From contig JAADEN010000137.1 of assembly GCA_013153375.1 (NCBI GenBank), positions 1 to 6,246 of the forward strand: a stretch of DNA of 6,246 nucleotides, read 5' to 3'. Each line of letters opens with the position of its first letter. Within the stretch, counting starts at the first letter, position 1. This stretch comes from Chloroflexota bacterium. Lineage in GTDB: Bacteria > Chloroflexota > Anaerolineae > Anaerolineales > DRMV01. A program made the position numbers and the translations under genes. Under the pieces are notes generated by a model that worked only from the letters and a program-made list of their open reading frames with translations, ran no database searches and had not been told where the DNA came from. Below, one piece after another: positions 1 to 6,155 of this stretch.

Positions 1-115
1 AAATCAGGAAGTGGACGCCCAGGCCCACGACCACGGCCCAGGCCAGCCACGACACGGGACGCGCGTCCGCCGCGGGCGCGGCACCGCGTTCGGAAACCTC
101 TCGAGGATCGGACAT
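1..115 (-). CDS. N-terminal part of a putative membrane protein, running off the left edge
   Basis: Only 38 codons are present, so no family can be named. The ATG at 113-115 is preceded by a strong GGAGG (122-126) at 6 nt, which makes this a credible start. The visible peptide begins MSDPREVSERGAAPAADARP, a polar, Ala/Arg-rich stretch of about 20 residues. It then turns hydrophobic (SWLAWAVVVGLGVHFLI), which looks like the first transmembrane helix with a short cytoplasmic N-terminus, not a cleaved signal peptide. The gene starts 29 bp after the lon stop with no obvious terminator between them, so I infer cotranscription with lon. Its role is unknown; a membrane partner or an unrelated operon passenger would both fit. 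Confidence 0.72.
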   Translation of the reverse strand, partial: MSDPREVSERGAAPAADARPVSWLAWAVVVGLGVHFLI

Positions 116-121
116 GGCACT

Positions 122-126
122 CCTCC
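122..126 (-). promoter_or_regulatory. Shine-Dalgarno site of the left-edge membrane gene
   Basis: The minus strand reads GGGGAGGAG at 120-128, with GGAGG 6 nt from the ATG. A short CCCC-CAC-GGGG hairpin (125-135) would cover the 5' edge of this site and could weaken initiation slightly. The strong match is the main reason for accepting the truncated gene. Confidence 0.7.
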
Positions 127-144
127 CCGTGGGGGCGGCGCGGC

Positions 145-2694
145 TCAGGCCGCGTCGGTAAGCGATTCATCCTCCGCGCTGGGCTCGTCGTCGGCTTCGT
201 CGTCGGCCGCGGTAACCTGCCATGGACGGGTGTCGGGACCGGGCGGACGCAGCGCGGCGCGCAGCACCTCGTCCACATGGCGCACGCCCTTGATGCGCAA
301 GGCCTCGCGCACGCTCTTGGGCACCTCCACCAGGTCCTTGAGATTGCGCTTGGGCAACAGCACCACCTTGAGCCCGGCCCGGTGCGCGGCCAGGACCTTT
401 TCGCGCACCCCGCCAATGGGCAGGACCTTGCCCCGCAAGGTGATTTCCCCCGTGAGCCCCACATCATGGCGCACCTGGCGGCCCGTGAACGCGGACACCA
501 ACGCGGTGATGATGGTCACGCCCGCGCTGGGGCCGTCTTTGGGCACCGCGCCTTCGGGCACATGGATGTGGATGTCGGTGCGGTCGAAGACGCGCGGATC
601 CAGGTCCCAGGCCCGGGCGTGGGCCCGCAGGTACGAGACCGCGGCCTGGGCCGACTCTTGCATCACCTGGCCGATCTGGCCCGTGATGGTCAGGTTGCCC
701 TTGCCCTCCATGAGCAGCACTTCCACGGGCATGATCTCGCCGCCCGTGTAGGTCCAGGCCAGCGCGGTGGCCACGCCCACCTCGTCCTGCTTCTCGGCCT
801 CGTTGGCGAAGTATTCGGGCGGGCCCAGGAAGCGTTCCACCACTTTGGGCGTGATGCGGCCCGGATACCGCTTGCCCTCGGCCTTGAGCCGGGCCACCTT
901 GCGGCACACGCGGCCGATCTGACGCTCCAGTTCCCGCACGCCGGCCTCGTCGGTGTACGAGCGGATGATGTGCCGCAGCGCGGGCTCGGTAAAGCGGATC
1001 TCGTCGGGCTCCAGGCCGCTTTCCTCCACCTGCCGGGGGATGAGGAAACGGCGGGCGATCTCGACCTTTTCCTCCTCCACATAGCCGGGGAACTCGATGA
1101 CCTCCATGCGGTCGGCCAGCGCGGGCGGGATGGTGTGCAAGGTGTTGGCCGTGGTGATGAAGAAGACCTGGGAGAGGTCGTAGGGAATTTCCAGGTAATG
1201 GTCCGAAAAGGCCGCGTTCTGCTCAGGATCCAGCACCTCGAGGAGCGCGGCCGCGGGGTCGCCGCGGAAGTCCGCGCCCAGTTTGTCAATTTCGTCGAGC
1301 ATGAACACGGGGTTGACCGTGCCGGCCCGCTTCATGGTCTGCAAGATGCGGCCCGGCAGCGCGCCCACATAGGTGCGCCGATGGCCGCGAATCTCGGCCT
1401 CGTCCCGCACGCCGCCCAGGGACACGCGCACGAACTCCCGCCCCAGGGCTTTGGCGATGGAGCGGCCCAGGGAGGTCTTGCCCGTGCCCGGCGGGCCGAC
1501 GAAGCACAAAATGGGCTGCCGCCGGCGCTTGGGCTTGAGGGAGAGCACCGCGATGTACTCCAGAATGCGCTCCTTGGCCCGCTGCAAGCCGTAGTGCTCC
1601 GCGTCGAGCACCTGGGCCGCGTGGCGCAGGTTCAGGTTGTCCTCGGTGCGCTCCTGCCAGGGCAGGTCCAGAATCCACTCGATGTAATTGCGCAGGATGC
1701 CCACCTCGGGCGACATGGGCGGCAGATGGCCCAGGCGCTCCACCTCCCGCAGCGCGACCTTGCGGGCCTCGGCAGGCAGGGCCTTTTTCTCGATGCGTTC
1801 TCGCAGTTCCCGCACCTCCCGGCCCCACAGGTCGCCTTCCCCCAACTCGTTTTGGATGGCCTTGATTTGCTCCCGCAGGTAGGTCTCCCGCTGGAAGCGG
1901 TCCATCTCCTCCTGGACGCGGTGCTGAATCTGATCTTCGATTTGGAGGATGGAAATTTCGCGGGCCAGCCACGAGAGGACCTGCTTCAGCCGCGCTACGG
2001 GCGAAGTCTCGGCCAGGAACGCGGCGGCCTCCTCGGGTTCCACGCGCAACGCGGCGGCCAGCATGTCGGCCAGCAGGCCGGGGTCGTGCACCTGGAGGAG
2101 CAAATGGTTGGCCTCGGGCGGCATGTGGGCCAGTTCCACCACCTGTTGGAACAGGGTGCGGGCCTGGCGCATGAGGGCCTGGATTTCGGGCGTGCGCGCG
2201 TCCACGGGTTGGTCTTCCAGCACGCGCGCCCGCACGACGAAGAAGGGCTCGGTCTGGAGCCACTCCACCACCTCCAAACGGCGGCGGGCCTGGACCAAAA
2301 CCGAGTACACCTCCTCCTCGTCCTCTTGCCAGGGCTCGCTGACCGCGATCTCCACGCCCACGGGGAAGAACTCGTCGGGCTGGGGCGACTCCAGGGCCGC
2401 GTCCCGTTGCAGCAAGCCCAGCAGCGTGCTGCCCCGCTCCAGCGCGAAGTCCACGGCCCGCATGGTGAAGGGCCGCCCGATGCGCAGGGGCAGCACCATG
2501 CCGGGGAACAAGGCCAGATCCCGCAGGGGCAGCACGGGCAGCACCACCAGCCCGCGGTCGTCGGGTTCGGCGTCGGGGATGTGCTGCAACTGCTGGGCTT
2601 CGGCCTGGAACAAGCGGAAGGTCAGGGGATGACTCATGGAGGGAGGCAAACCATCGTCGAAACGGGAAAACAAAGGCCCAAACACGGAGGACAT
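145..2694 (-). CDS. lon: ATP-dependent LonA protease
   Basis: This cytosolic AAA+ serine protease unfolds and degrades misfolded and regulatory proteins, acting as a hexamer. The 849-residue product has the LonA layout. The substrate-binding N-domain starts near residue 49 (LPLRDLALFPGM at 55-66). A helical coiled region covers about 250-320, and the AAA+ module about 340-610. Walker A is GPPGTGKT at 400-407 and Walker B is FMLDEID at 464-470. Likely sensor 1 is N517, the arginine finger R529 and sensor 2 R587. The protease domain (about 635-815) carries the Ser-Lys dyad: S723 in PKDGPSAG and K766 in GGVREK, 43 residues apart as in E. coli Lon. The protein is longer than the usual 770-810 residues because of an N-terminal extension of about 45 residues and an acidic tail (830-849). 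The start at 2694 is chosen for its GAGGTG at 5 nt. Met20 (2637) is possible but has no ribosome-binding site. No key residue is missing, so it should be active. Confidence 0.98.
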   Translation of the reverse strand: MSSVFGPLFSRFDDGLPPSMSHPLTFRLFQAEAQQLQHIPDAEPDDRGLVVLPVLPLRDLALFPGMVLPLRIGRPFTMRAVDFALERGSTLLGLLQRDAALESPQPDEFFPVGVEIAVSEPWQEDEEEVYSVLVQARRRLEVVEWLQTEPFFVVRARVLEDQPVDARTPEIQALMRQARTLFQQVVELAHMPPEANHLLLQVHDPGLLADMLAAALRVEPEEAAAFLAETSPVARLKQVLSWLAREISILQIEDQIQHRVQEEMDRFQRETYLREQIKAIQNELGEGDLWGREVRELRERIEKKALPAEARKVALREVERLGHLPPMSPEVGILRNYIEWILDLPWQERTEDNLNLRHAAQVLDAEHYGLQRAKERILEYIAVLSLKPKRRRQPILCFVGPPGTGKTSLGRSIAKALGREFVRVSLGGVRDEAEIRGHRRTYVGALPGRILQTMKRAGTVNPVFMLDEIDKLGADFRGDPAAALLEVLDPEQNAAFSDHYLEIPYDLSQVFFITTANTLHTIPPALADRMEVIEFPGYVEEEKVEIARRFLIPRQVEESGLEPDEIRFTEPALRHIIRSYTDEAGVRELERQIGRVCRKVARLKAEGKRYPGRITPKVVERFLGPPEYFANEAEKQDEVGVATALAWTYTGGEIMPVEVLLMEGKGNLTITGQIGQVMQESAQAAVSYLRAHARAWDLDPRVFDRTDIHIHVPEGAVPKDGPSAGVTIITALVSAFTGRQVRHDVGLTGEITLRGKVLPIGGVREKVLAAHRAGLKVVLLPKRNLKDLVEVPKSVREALRIKGVRHVDEVLRAALRPPGPDTRPWQVTAADDEADDEPSAEDESLTDAA

Positions 2695-2699
2695 CCTTC

Positions 2700-2705
2700 C
2701 ACCTC
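2700..2705 (-). promoter_or_regulatory. Shine-Dalgarno site that decides the lon start
   Basis: The minus strand reads GAGGTG followed by GAAGG and the ATG at 2692-2694. GAGGTG matches the anti-Shine-Dalgarno core exactly at a 5-nt spacing. The internal candidate ATG at 2635-2637 is preceded by a pyrimidine-rich stretch (GCCTCCCTCC) with no match, so the longer protein is preferred. Confidence 0.72.
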
Positions 2706-2711
2706 GCGGCG

Positions 2712-2732
2712 CCCGGCCTCTACACGGCCGGG
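2712..2732 (-). other. Hairpin in the lon leader
   Basis: A perfect 7-bp stem, CCCGGCC with GGCCGGG, encloses a 7-nt loop (2719-2725). It lies between the candidate lon -10 box and the ribosome-binding site, so it would form close to the 5' end of the lon mRNA. No U-tract follows it, so it is a poor intrinsic terminator for prsW. A 5' stabilising structure is one possible role. Confidence 0.5.
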
Positions 2733-2740
2733 GTGGGACG

Positions 2741-2749
2741 ATGATACCA
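2741..2749 (-). promoter_or_regulatory. Candidate extended -10 promoter of lon
   Basis: The minus strand reads TGG-TATCAT, with the hexamer at 2741-2746 and the TG of an extended -10 at 2748-2749. No good -35 box is present; TGAGCC at an 18-bp spacing is a weak match. Transcription would begin near 2734, about 40 nt before the lon start. I see no CIRCE-type or HspR-type inverted repeat, so heat-shock control by those repressors is not supported. Readthrough from prsW remains possible. Confidence 0.4.
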
Positions 2750-2767
2750 CATCGCGAGGGCGCGGGC

Positions 2768-3772
2768 TCAGGCCGCGTCCGCGTGGGGGGCCAGGCGGGC
2801 GATGGCGGCGCGCAGTTCCTGGGCCCGCTGCCGGAAGTGCGCGTCGCGGTGGCCCCGTCCGATGTGGGCCAGCACGAAGGCCAGGTCGGTGAGCAGGCGG
2901 TAGAACTCCCGGGTGGCCTGGGCGTACCGCGCGCCCTTCTTGCGGGCCTGGCGCAGGGCGCGGGCCCGACGGGCCAGCGAGAGCGCGGTGCGATACTGGG
3001 CCGGGGTGATGCGTCCGGCCTCGACCTCGGCGCGCAGATGCTCCCGCAGCCAGCGCGCCTCGCGGCGCAAGGCCCACAGCAGGATGCCGGCCACCGCGGC
3101 CAGGCCCAGCCAATCGCTGCCGATGCCCACCACGCACGCGGGCGCGCCCAGGTTCATGCTGGCGTTGTGCAGGGCGTGGGCCAGCACCGCGGCCGCCCAG
3201 CCCGCCAGGGGCGCGAGCCAGGCCCACCAGCGCCGCGAATACAATCGCCACACGGCCAGCCCCAGGCCGGTGAGGGAGGTGTAGAACGCGTGGGTGAAGC
3301 CGAACAGGCCCAGGCGCAACGCGCCCACCAGCAGCGATTGGCCCACGCCGCCCTCGACCAGGGTGGCCACGAAGTACAGCGCGTTCTCCACCGCCTCGAA
3401 GCCCAGGCCCACCAGCGCGGCGTAGATGACGCCGTCGAAGAGGCTGTCCACCTCGTGGGCCGCGAACCAGAACAGCAGCACCAGCGCGGCGGCCTTGAAA
3501 CTCTCTTCCACCAGAGGCGCGATGACGGTGGTATCCACCCAGGCGCGCGTGGCCGCGTCGGTGGGCCAGAGCCCGCTCAGGCCCGCGTCGATGGCTGAGG
3601 AGAACAGCGCCGAGCCCAGGGTGGCGACCAGCGCGCCCCACAGGAACATGCCCAACAACAGCCCTTTGGGCTCCTTCTCGTGCCGATCGGCCCAATAGAG
3701 CAGGGCCGCGTAGGCCCAGGCCAGCACAAAACTGGCCACCACGCCGAGCCATCCTACGCCGAAAACCAGCAT
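2768..3772 (-). CDS. PrsW-family intramembrane metalloprotease-like protein
   Basis: This 334-residue polytopic membrane protein has about seven or eight hydrophobic helices between residues 4 and 234. The PrsW signature appears in order: YWADRHEKEP (26-35) after the first helix; VEESFK (88-93) with E89, E90 and K93; D113 followed by GFEAVEN (124-130); H161 in THAFYTS; and HALHN (199-203). In this family the conserved Glu and His residues are thought to form the metal site within the membrane. In Bacillus, PrsW makes the first cut in the anti-sigma factor RsiW; no sigma or anti-sigma gene is visible here, so the substrate is unknown. The last 100 residues (235-334) are an Arg-rich, probably cytoplasmic tail absent from the roughly 220-residue Bacillus protein. 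The start is supported by GGAGG at 5 nt (3778-3782). It lies between an EF-G paralogue and lon with its own promoter. The family call is firm, the substrate is not. Confidence 0.9.
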   Translation of the reverse strand: MLVFGVGWLGVVASFVLAWAYAALLYWADRHEKEPKGLLLGMFLWGALVATLGSALFSSAIDAGLSGLWPTDAATRAWVDTTVIAPLVEESFKAAALVLLFWFAAHEVDSLFDGVIYAALVGLGFEAVENALYFVATLVEGGVGQSLLVGALRLGLFGFTHAFYTSLTGLGLAVWRLYSRRWWAWLAPLAGWAAAVLAHALHNASMNLGAPACVVGIGSDWLGLAAVAGILLWALRREARWLREHLRAEVEAGRITPAQYRTALSLARRARALRQARKKGARYAQATREFYRLLTDLAFVLAHIGRGHRDAHFRQRAQELRAAIARLAPHADAA

Positions 3773-3777
3773 GTCGG

Positions 3778-3784
3778 CCTCCCT
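3778..3784 (-). promoter_or_regulatory. Shine-Dalgarno site of the prsW-like gene, next to a palindrome
   Basis: The minus strand reads AGGGAGG, ending 5 nt before the ATG at 3770-3772. Its 5' part overlaps the perfect palindrome CCCTCGAGGG (3781-3790). In the roughly 20-nt leader this could pair with itself only weakly (a 3-bp stem with a UCGA loop), so a regulatory role is speculative. Confidence 0.6.
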
Positions 3785-3798
3785 CGAGGGTTGCTTTC

Positions 3799-3807
3799 AT
3801 TATAGCA
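3799..3807 (-). promoter_or_regulatory. Extended -10 promoter of the prsW-like gene
   Basis: The minus strand carries a perfect TATAAT (3799-3804) preceded by TGC, which gives the extended -10 form TGnTATAAT. No good -35 exists at 16-18 bp; TTGCGG at 3826-3831 is 21 bp away. Extended -10 promoters often work without one. The expected start is near 3792, leaving a leader of about 20 nt. This gives prsW its own promoter downstream of the EF-G-like gene's terminator. Confidence 0.7.
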
Positions 3808-3808
3808 A

Positions 3809-3820
3809 GGGCCGCGGCCC
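3809..3820. promoter_or_regulatory. Perfect 12-bp palindrome in the prsW promoter, possible operator
   Basis: GGGCCGCGGCCC reads the same on both strands and lies just upstream of the TGC-TATAAT box, where the -10/-35 spacer would be. A protein bound here would block RNA polymerase, so a repressor operator is a reasonable inference. In a G+C-rich genome a palindrome of this composition can also arise by chance. No regulator gene is visible in the window. Confidence 0.35.
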
Positions 3821-3829
3821 ACGGACCGC

Positions 3830-3861
3830 AAAACGCCAAGGCCCGACCGAAAGGCCGGGCC
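3830..3861 (-). terminator. Intrinsic terminator after the EF-G-like gene
   Basis: Reading the minus strand, GGCCCGGCC (3853-3861) pairs with GGTCGGGCC (3840-3848) around a TTTC loop. This is a 9-bp stem with one G-U wobble, followed by TTGGCGTTTT. On the plus strand the same position is an A-C mismatch, so the RNA fold favours minus-strand transcription. The U-tract is interrupted, so some readthrough into prsW is possible. The stem begins 29 nt past the stop codon. Confidence 0.72.
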
Positions 3862-3890
3862 TGGATGTCGCCGCATTCCACCGAATGGGG

Positions 3891-5954
3891 TCACTTCTTC
3901 TCTTTTTCCTTCTTGCGTTCCTCGATGATTTGCTGCTGGATGTGCGCGGGCACCTGCTCGTAATGGGAGAACTCCATCTCGAACACGCCCCGGCCGCCCG
4001 TGATGGAGCGCAGGTCGGTCACATAGCGCAGCATCTCGGCCAAAGGCACCTGGGCGCGGATGATGCTGCGCCCCTTCTCGCTGTCCATGCCCTGGACGCG
4101 CGCCCGGCGGGTGTTCAAGTCGCTGAGCACATCGCCCATGTTCTCCTCGGGCACGATGATGCGCACATTGTAGATGGGCTCCAGCAGCACGGGACCCGCA
4201 TCCTGGAAGGCCAACTTGAAGGCCTCGCGCGAGGCGATCTCGAACGCGATGGGCTTGGAGTCCACGGGGTGTTCCTTGCCGTCGAACACCGCGATCTTCA
4301 CATTCACCACCGGATAGCCGGCCAAAATCCCTTCCTTCATCACATTCTTGATGCCCTTTTCGATGGCCGGCTGGAAACTGGACGAGATCGCGCCGCCGAA
4401 GACCTCCCACACGAAGGTGTAGTTCTCCTCGGGGTTGGGCTCCACCCGCATGTGGACCTCCGCGAACTGGCCCGCGCCGCCGGTTTGCTTCTTGTGGCGA
4501 TACTTGCCCATGCCCTGCTTGGTGATGGTCTCCCGATAGGGCACCTTGGGCGGCTCGGTGCTCAGGTTCAGTTGGAACTTGCTCTTGGCCTTGCGGATGG
4601 CCACATCAATGTGCTGGTCGCCCATGCCCTGCAAAATGGTCTGCTTGGTGGAGCCGTCTTGATACCACGACAGGGTCATGTCCTCCTCGCACAGGCGGGT
4701 CAGGGTGGGCCCCAACTTGGTGGAGTCGGACTGGGACTGCGGCACCACCGCGACCCGGTACAACGCCTCGGGATATTCGGGCTGCGGCAGGCGCACGGGG
4801 TGGTTCTTGTCGGCCAGGGTGTCGCCCGTGCCCGTGACATTCAACTTGGGCACGGTGCCGATGTCACCCGCGTGCAGGGCCTTGACGGGAATCTGCTCCT
4901 TGCCCCGCATGACATACAGGTTGCCGATGCGCTCCTCGGCTTCCTTCTGGACATTCCACACCCGGCTGTCCACCCGCAGCACGCCCGACACCACCTTGAG
5001 GTAGGTGATCTTGCCCACGAAGGGGTCCGCGGTGGTCTTCCACACATACGCGGCCAGGGGCCCGTCGTCGCTCACCGGGAGTTCCACGGGGCCGTCGGGG
5101 CCCTCGGCCTGGATGGGGCCCTTCTCGCCCGGATGCGGCACCAGCGCGACGAACGCGTCCAGCAGCGGCTTGAGGCCGATGCGCTCCTCGCCCGCGGCCA
5201 CGAACACGGGCACATATTCGCCCGCGGTGAACACGGCCTTGAGGCCGGCCATGATTTCCTCGGGCGTGAGTTCCTCGTCCGCGAAGTATTTCTCCAGCAA
5301 ATCCTCGTCGCCCTCCGCGGCGGCCTCGATGACCGCGGTGCGGGCCTCTTCCACCGCGTCGGCCATGTCCGCGGGCACTTCGGCCTCGGTGTTGTCCGCG
5401 CCCAGGTACGCCTTCATGGTCAGCAAATCCACCACGCCCTGGAAGTCCGCGCCCTGGCCGATGGGCAGTTGCACGGGCAAGAAGCGCGCCTCGAAGGTCT
5501 CCCGCAGCGCGTTCAGGGTCTTCTCGAAGTTGGCCGTGTCCCGGTCCATCTTGTTGATGAGCACCATGCGGGGCACGCCGAACTTGGCCGCGTAACTCCA
5601 CGCCACCTCGGTGCCCACCGCGGGGCCCGAGACCGCATCCACCACCACCAGCGCGGCCTCCGAAACCCACAGCGCGGAGATGACCTCGCCGATGAAGTCG
5701 GTGTAGCCGGGGGTGTCCAGCAGGTTGATCTTGTGGTCGTTGTATTCCACGGGGATGACGGCCGTGGACAGGGACAGGCCGCGGCGGATCTCCTCTTCCT
5801 CGAAGTCCGACACCGTGTTGCCGTCGGAGATGGAGCCCATGCGGGTGGTCACGCCGAGATAATAAAGGAAGGCCTCGGCCAGAATGGTCTTGCCCGCGCT
5901 GCTATGCGATACCAAGGCGATGTTGCGGATGGCATCGGTCAAATATTCCTTCAT
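3891..5954 (-). CDS. Elongation factor G-like translational GTPase (EF-G2-type paralogue)
   Basis: The 687-residue protein has all five EF-G domains: G domain with G' insert (about 1-275), II (about 297-390), III (about 395-470), IV (about 473-590) and V (about 592-670), then a Lys/Glu-rich tail. Canonical EF-G drives ribosomal translocation and, with RRF, recycling. GTPase motifs are the P-loop SHSSAGKT (16-23), switch I RRGLSL (57-62), G3 DTPGY (80-84) and G4 NKMD (134-137). The catalytic His after DTPG is Tyr84, the switch I Thr is Ser61, and the usual P-loop AHIDAGKT is altered. From memory these changes mark the EF-G-like subfamily (often annotated EF-G2 or FusA2), not gene decay. Domain IV keeps the tip loops HKKQTGGAGQ (487-496) and H562 in KEHPVDS. 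The start is chosen for AGGAG at 7 nt; an in-frame extension to 6200 would begin upstream of the promoter. It is alone, without rpsL, rpsG or tuf, unlike standard fusA. Its activity may differ from housekeeping EF-G. Confidence 0.93.
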   Translation of the reverse strand: MKEYLTDAIRNIALVSHSSAGKTILAEAFLYYLGVTTRMGSISDGNTVSDFEEEEIRRGLSLSTAVIPVEYNDHKINLLDTPGYTDFIGEVISALWVSEAALVVVDAVSGPAVGTEVAWSYAAKFGVPRMVLINKMDRDTANFEKTLNALRETFEARFLPVQLPIGQGADFQGVVDLLTMKAYLGADNTEAEVPADMADAVEEARTAVIEAAAEGDEDLLEKYFADEELTPEEIMAGLKAVFTAGEYVPVFVAAGEERIGLKPLLDAFVALVPHPGEKGPIQAEGPDGPVELPVSDDGPLAAYVWKTTADPFVGKITYLKVVSGVLRVDSRVWNVQKEAEERIGNLYVMRGKEQIPVKALHAGDIGTVPKLNVTGTGDTLADKNHPVRLPQPEYPEALYRVAVVPQSQSDSTKLGPTLTRLCEEDMTLSWYQDGSTKQTILQGMGDQHIDVAIRKAKSKFQLNLSTEPPKVPYRETITKQGMGKYRHKKQTGGAGQFAEVHMRVEPNPEENYTFVWEVFGGAISSSFQPAIEKGIKNVMKEGILAGYPVVNVKIAVFDGKEHPVDSKPIAFEIASREAFKLAFQDAGPVLLEPIYNVRIIVPEENMGDVLSDLNTRRARVQGMDSEKGRSIIRAQVPLAEMLRYVTDLRSITGGRGVFEMEFSHYEQVPAHIQQQIIEERKKEKEKK

Positions 5955-5961
5955 GGTCACG

Positions 5962-5966
5962 CTCCT
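5962..5966 (-). promoter_or_regulatory. Shine-Dalgarno site that decides the EF-G-like start
   Basis: The minus strand reads AGGAG, then 7 nt to the ATG at 5952-5954. The encoded start, MKEYLTDAIRNIALV, leads directly into the first beta strand of the G domain as expected for the family. The reading frame stays open upstream to 6200, but that extension looks like untranslated leader and promoter. Confidence 0.8.
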
Positions 5967-6048
5967 GGGGACGAATCTATGTCGGGGCCAGGCCCGAAGA
6001 GAAGGCAAAACACAAGGTTCGGCCCGCGCCTCAGCCCGAGCCGATGCG
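5967..6048 (-). other. Leader (5' UTR) of the EF-G-like gene
   Basis: From the predicted start near 6047 to the ATG is roughly 90 nt. It contains two copies of CGGGCC that could compete for one GGCCC near 5985-5990, but I could not build a convincing riboswitch or attenuator. No known leader RNA family is recognised. It is recorded as a moderately long, G+C-rich leader. Confidence 0.45.
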
Positions 6049-6053
6049 TCGGT

Positions 6054-6082
6054 ATTGTACGAAAAGTAAACCGAGTTGTCAA
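6054..6082 (-). promoter_or_regulatory. Strong sigma70-type promoter of the EF-G-like gene
   Basis: The minus strand has a perfect TTGACA (6077-6082), a 17-bp spacer and TACAAT (6054-6059), one base from the -10 consensus. Expected start is about 6045-6048. This is the best promoter in the window and, in such G+C-rich DNA, unlikely to be accidental. It implies high, housekeeping-sigma-driven expression. Confidence 0.85.
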
Positions 6083-6112
6083 ACCGCGGGGCCGGGGAGG
6101 GTGCATGCAAAC

Positions 6113-6140
6113 AATGTAAAAATGACCCGCTTCCGTGCAA
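6113..6140 (-). promoter_or_regulatory. Possible second, upstream promoter
   Basis: The minus strand has TTGCAC (6135-6140), a 16-bp spacer and TACATT (6113-6118), with an A+T-rich patch around the -10. It is weaker than the promoter at 6054-6082 but points the same way and would give a tandem arrangement. It could be fortuitous. Confidence 0.3.
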
Positions 6141-6155
6141 ACCCCTCCCATCCCC

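Noticed and set aside
2635..2637. Met20 of Lon as the true start
   Set aside because: It has no Shine-Dalgarno match, whereas the ATG at 2692-2694 has GAGGTG at 5 nt. It cannot be fully excluded.
2695..2767. HrcA (CIRCE) or HspR (HAIR) operator upstream of lon
   Set aside because: I looked for TTAGCACTC/GAGTGCTAA and CTTGAGT/ACTCAAG repeats in the lon upstream region and found neither.
277..2892. 871-codon open frame on the plus strand opposite lon
   Set aside because: It is codon-aligned antisense to a clear LonA gene. Its product is low-complexity (rich in His, Gln, Gly, Leu) with no recognisable domain; it is a by-product of avoided TTA, CTA and TCA codons.
3891..5954. Tetracycline-resistance ribosomal protection protein (TetM/TetO type)
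   Set aside because: The G-domain wording (SHSSAGKT, DTPGY) and the domain IV motifs match EF-G-like factors, and nothing specific to TetM is visible.
3771..6119. 782-codon open frame on the plus strand opposite the EF-G-like gene
   Set aside because: Same explanation: antisense to a well-conserved GTPase, with His/Gly/Leu-rich composition and no family resemblance. It also runs through the promoter region.
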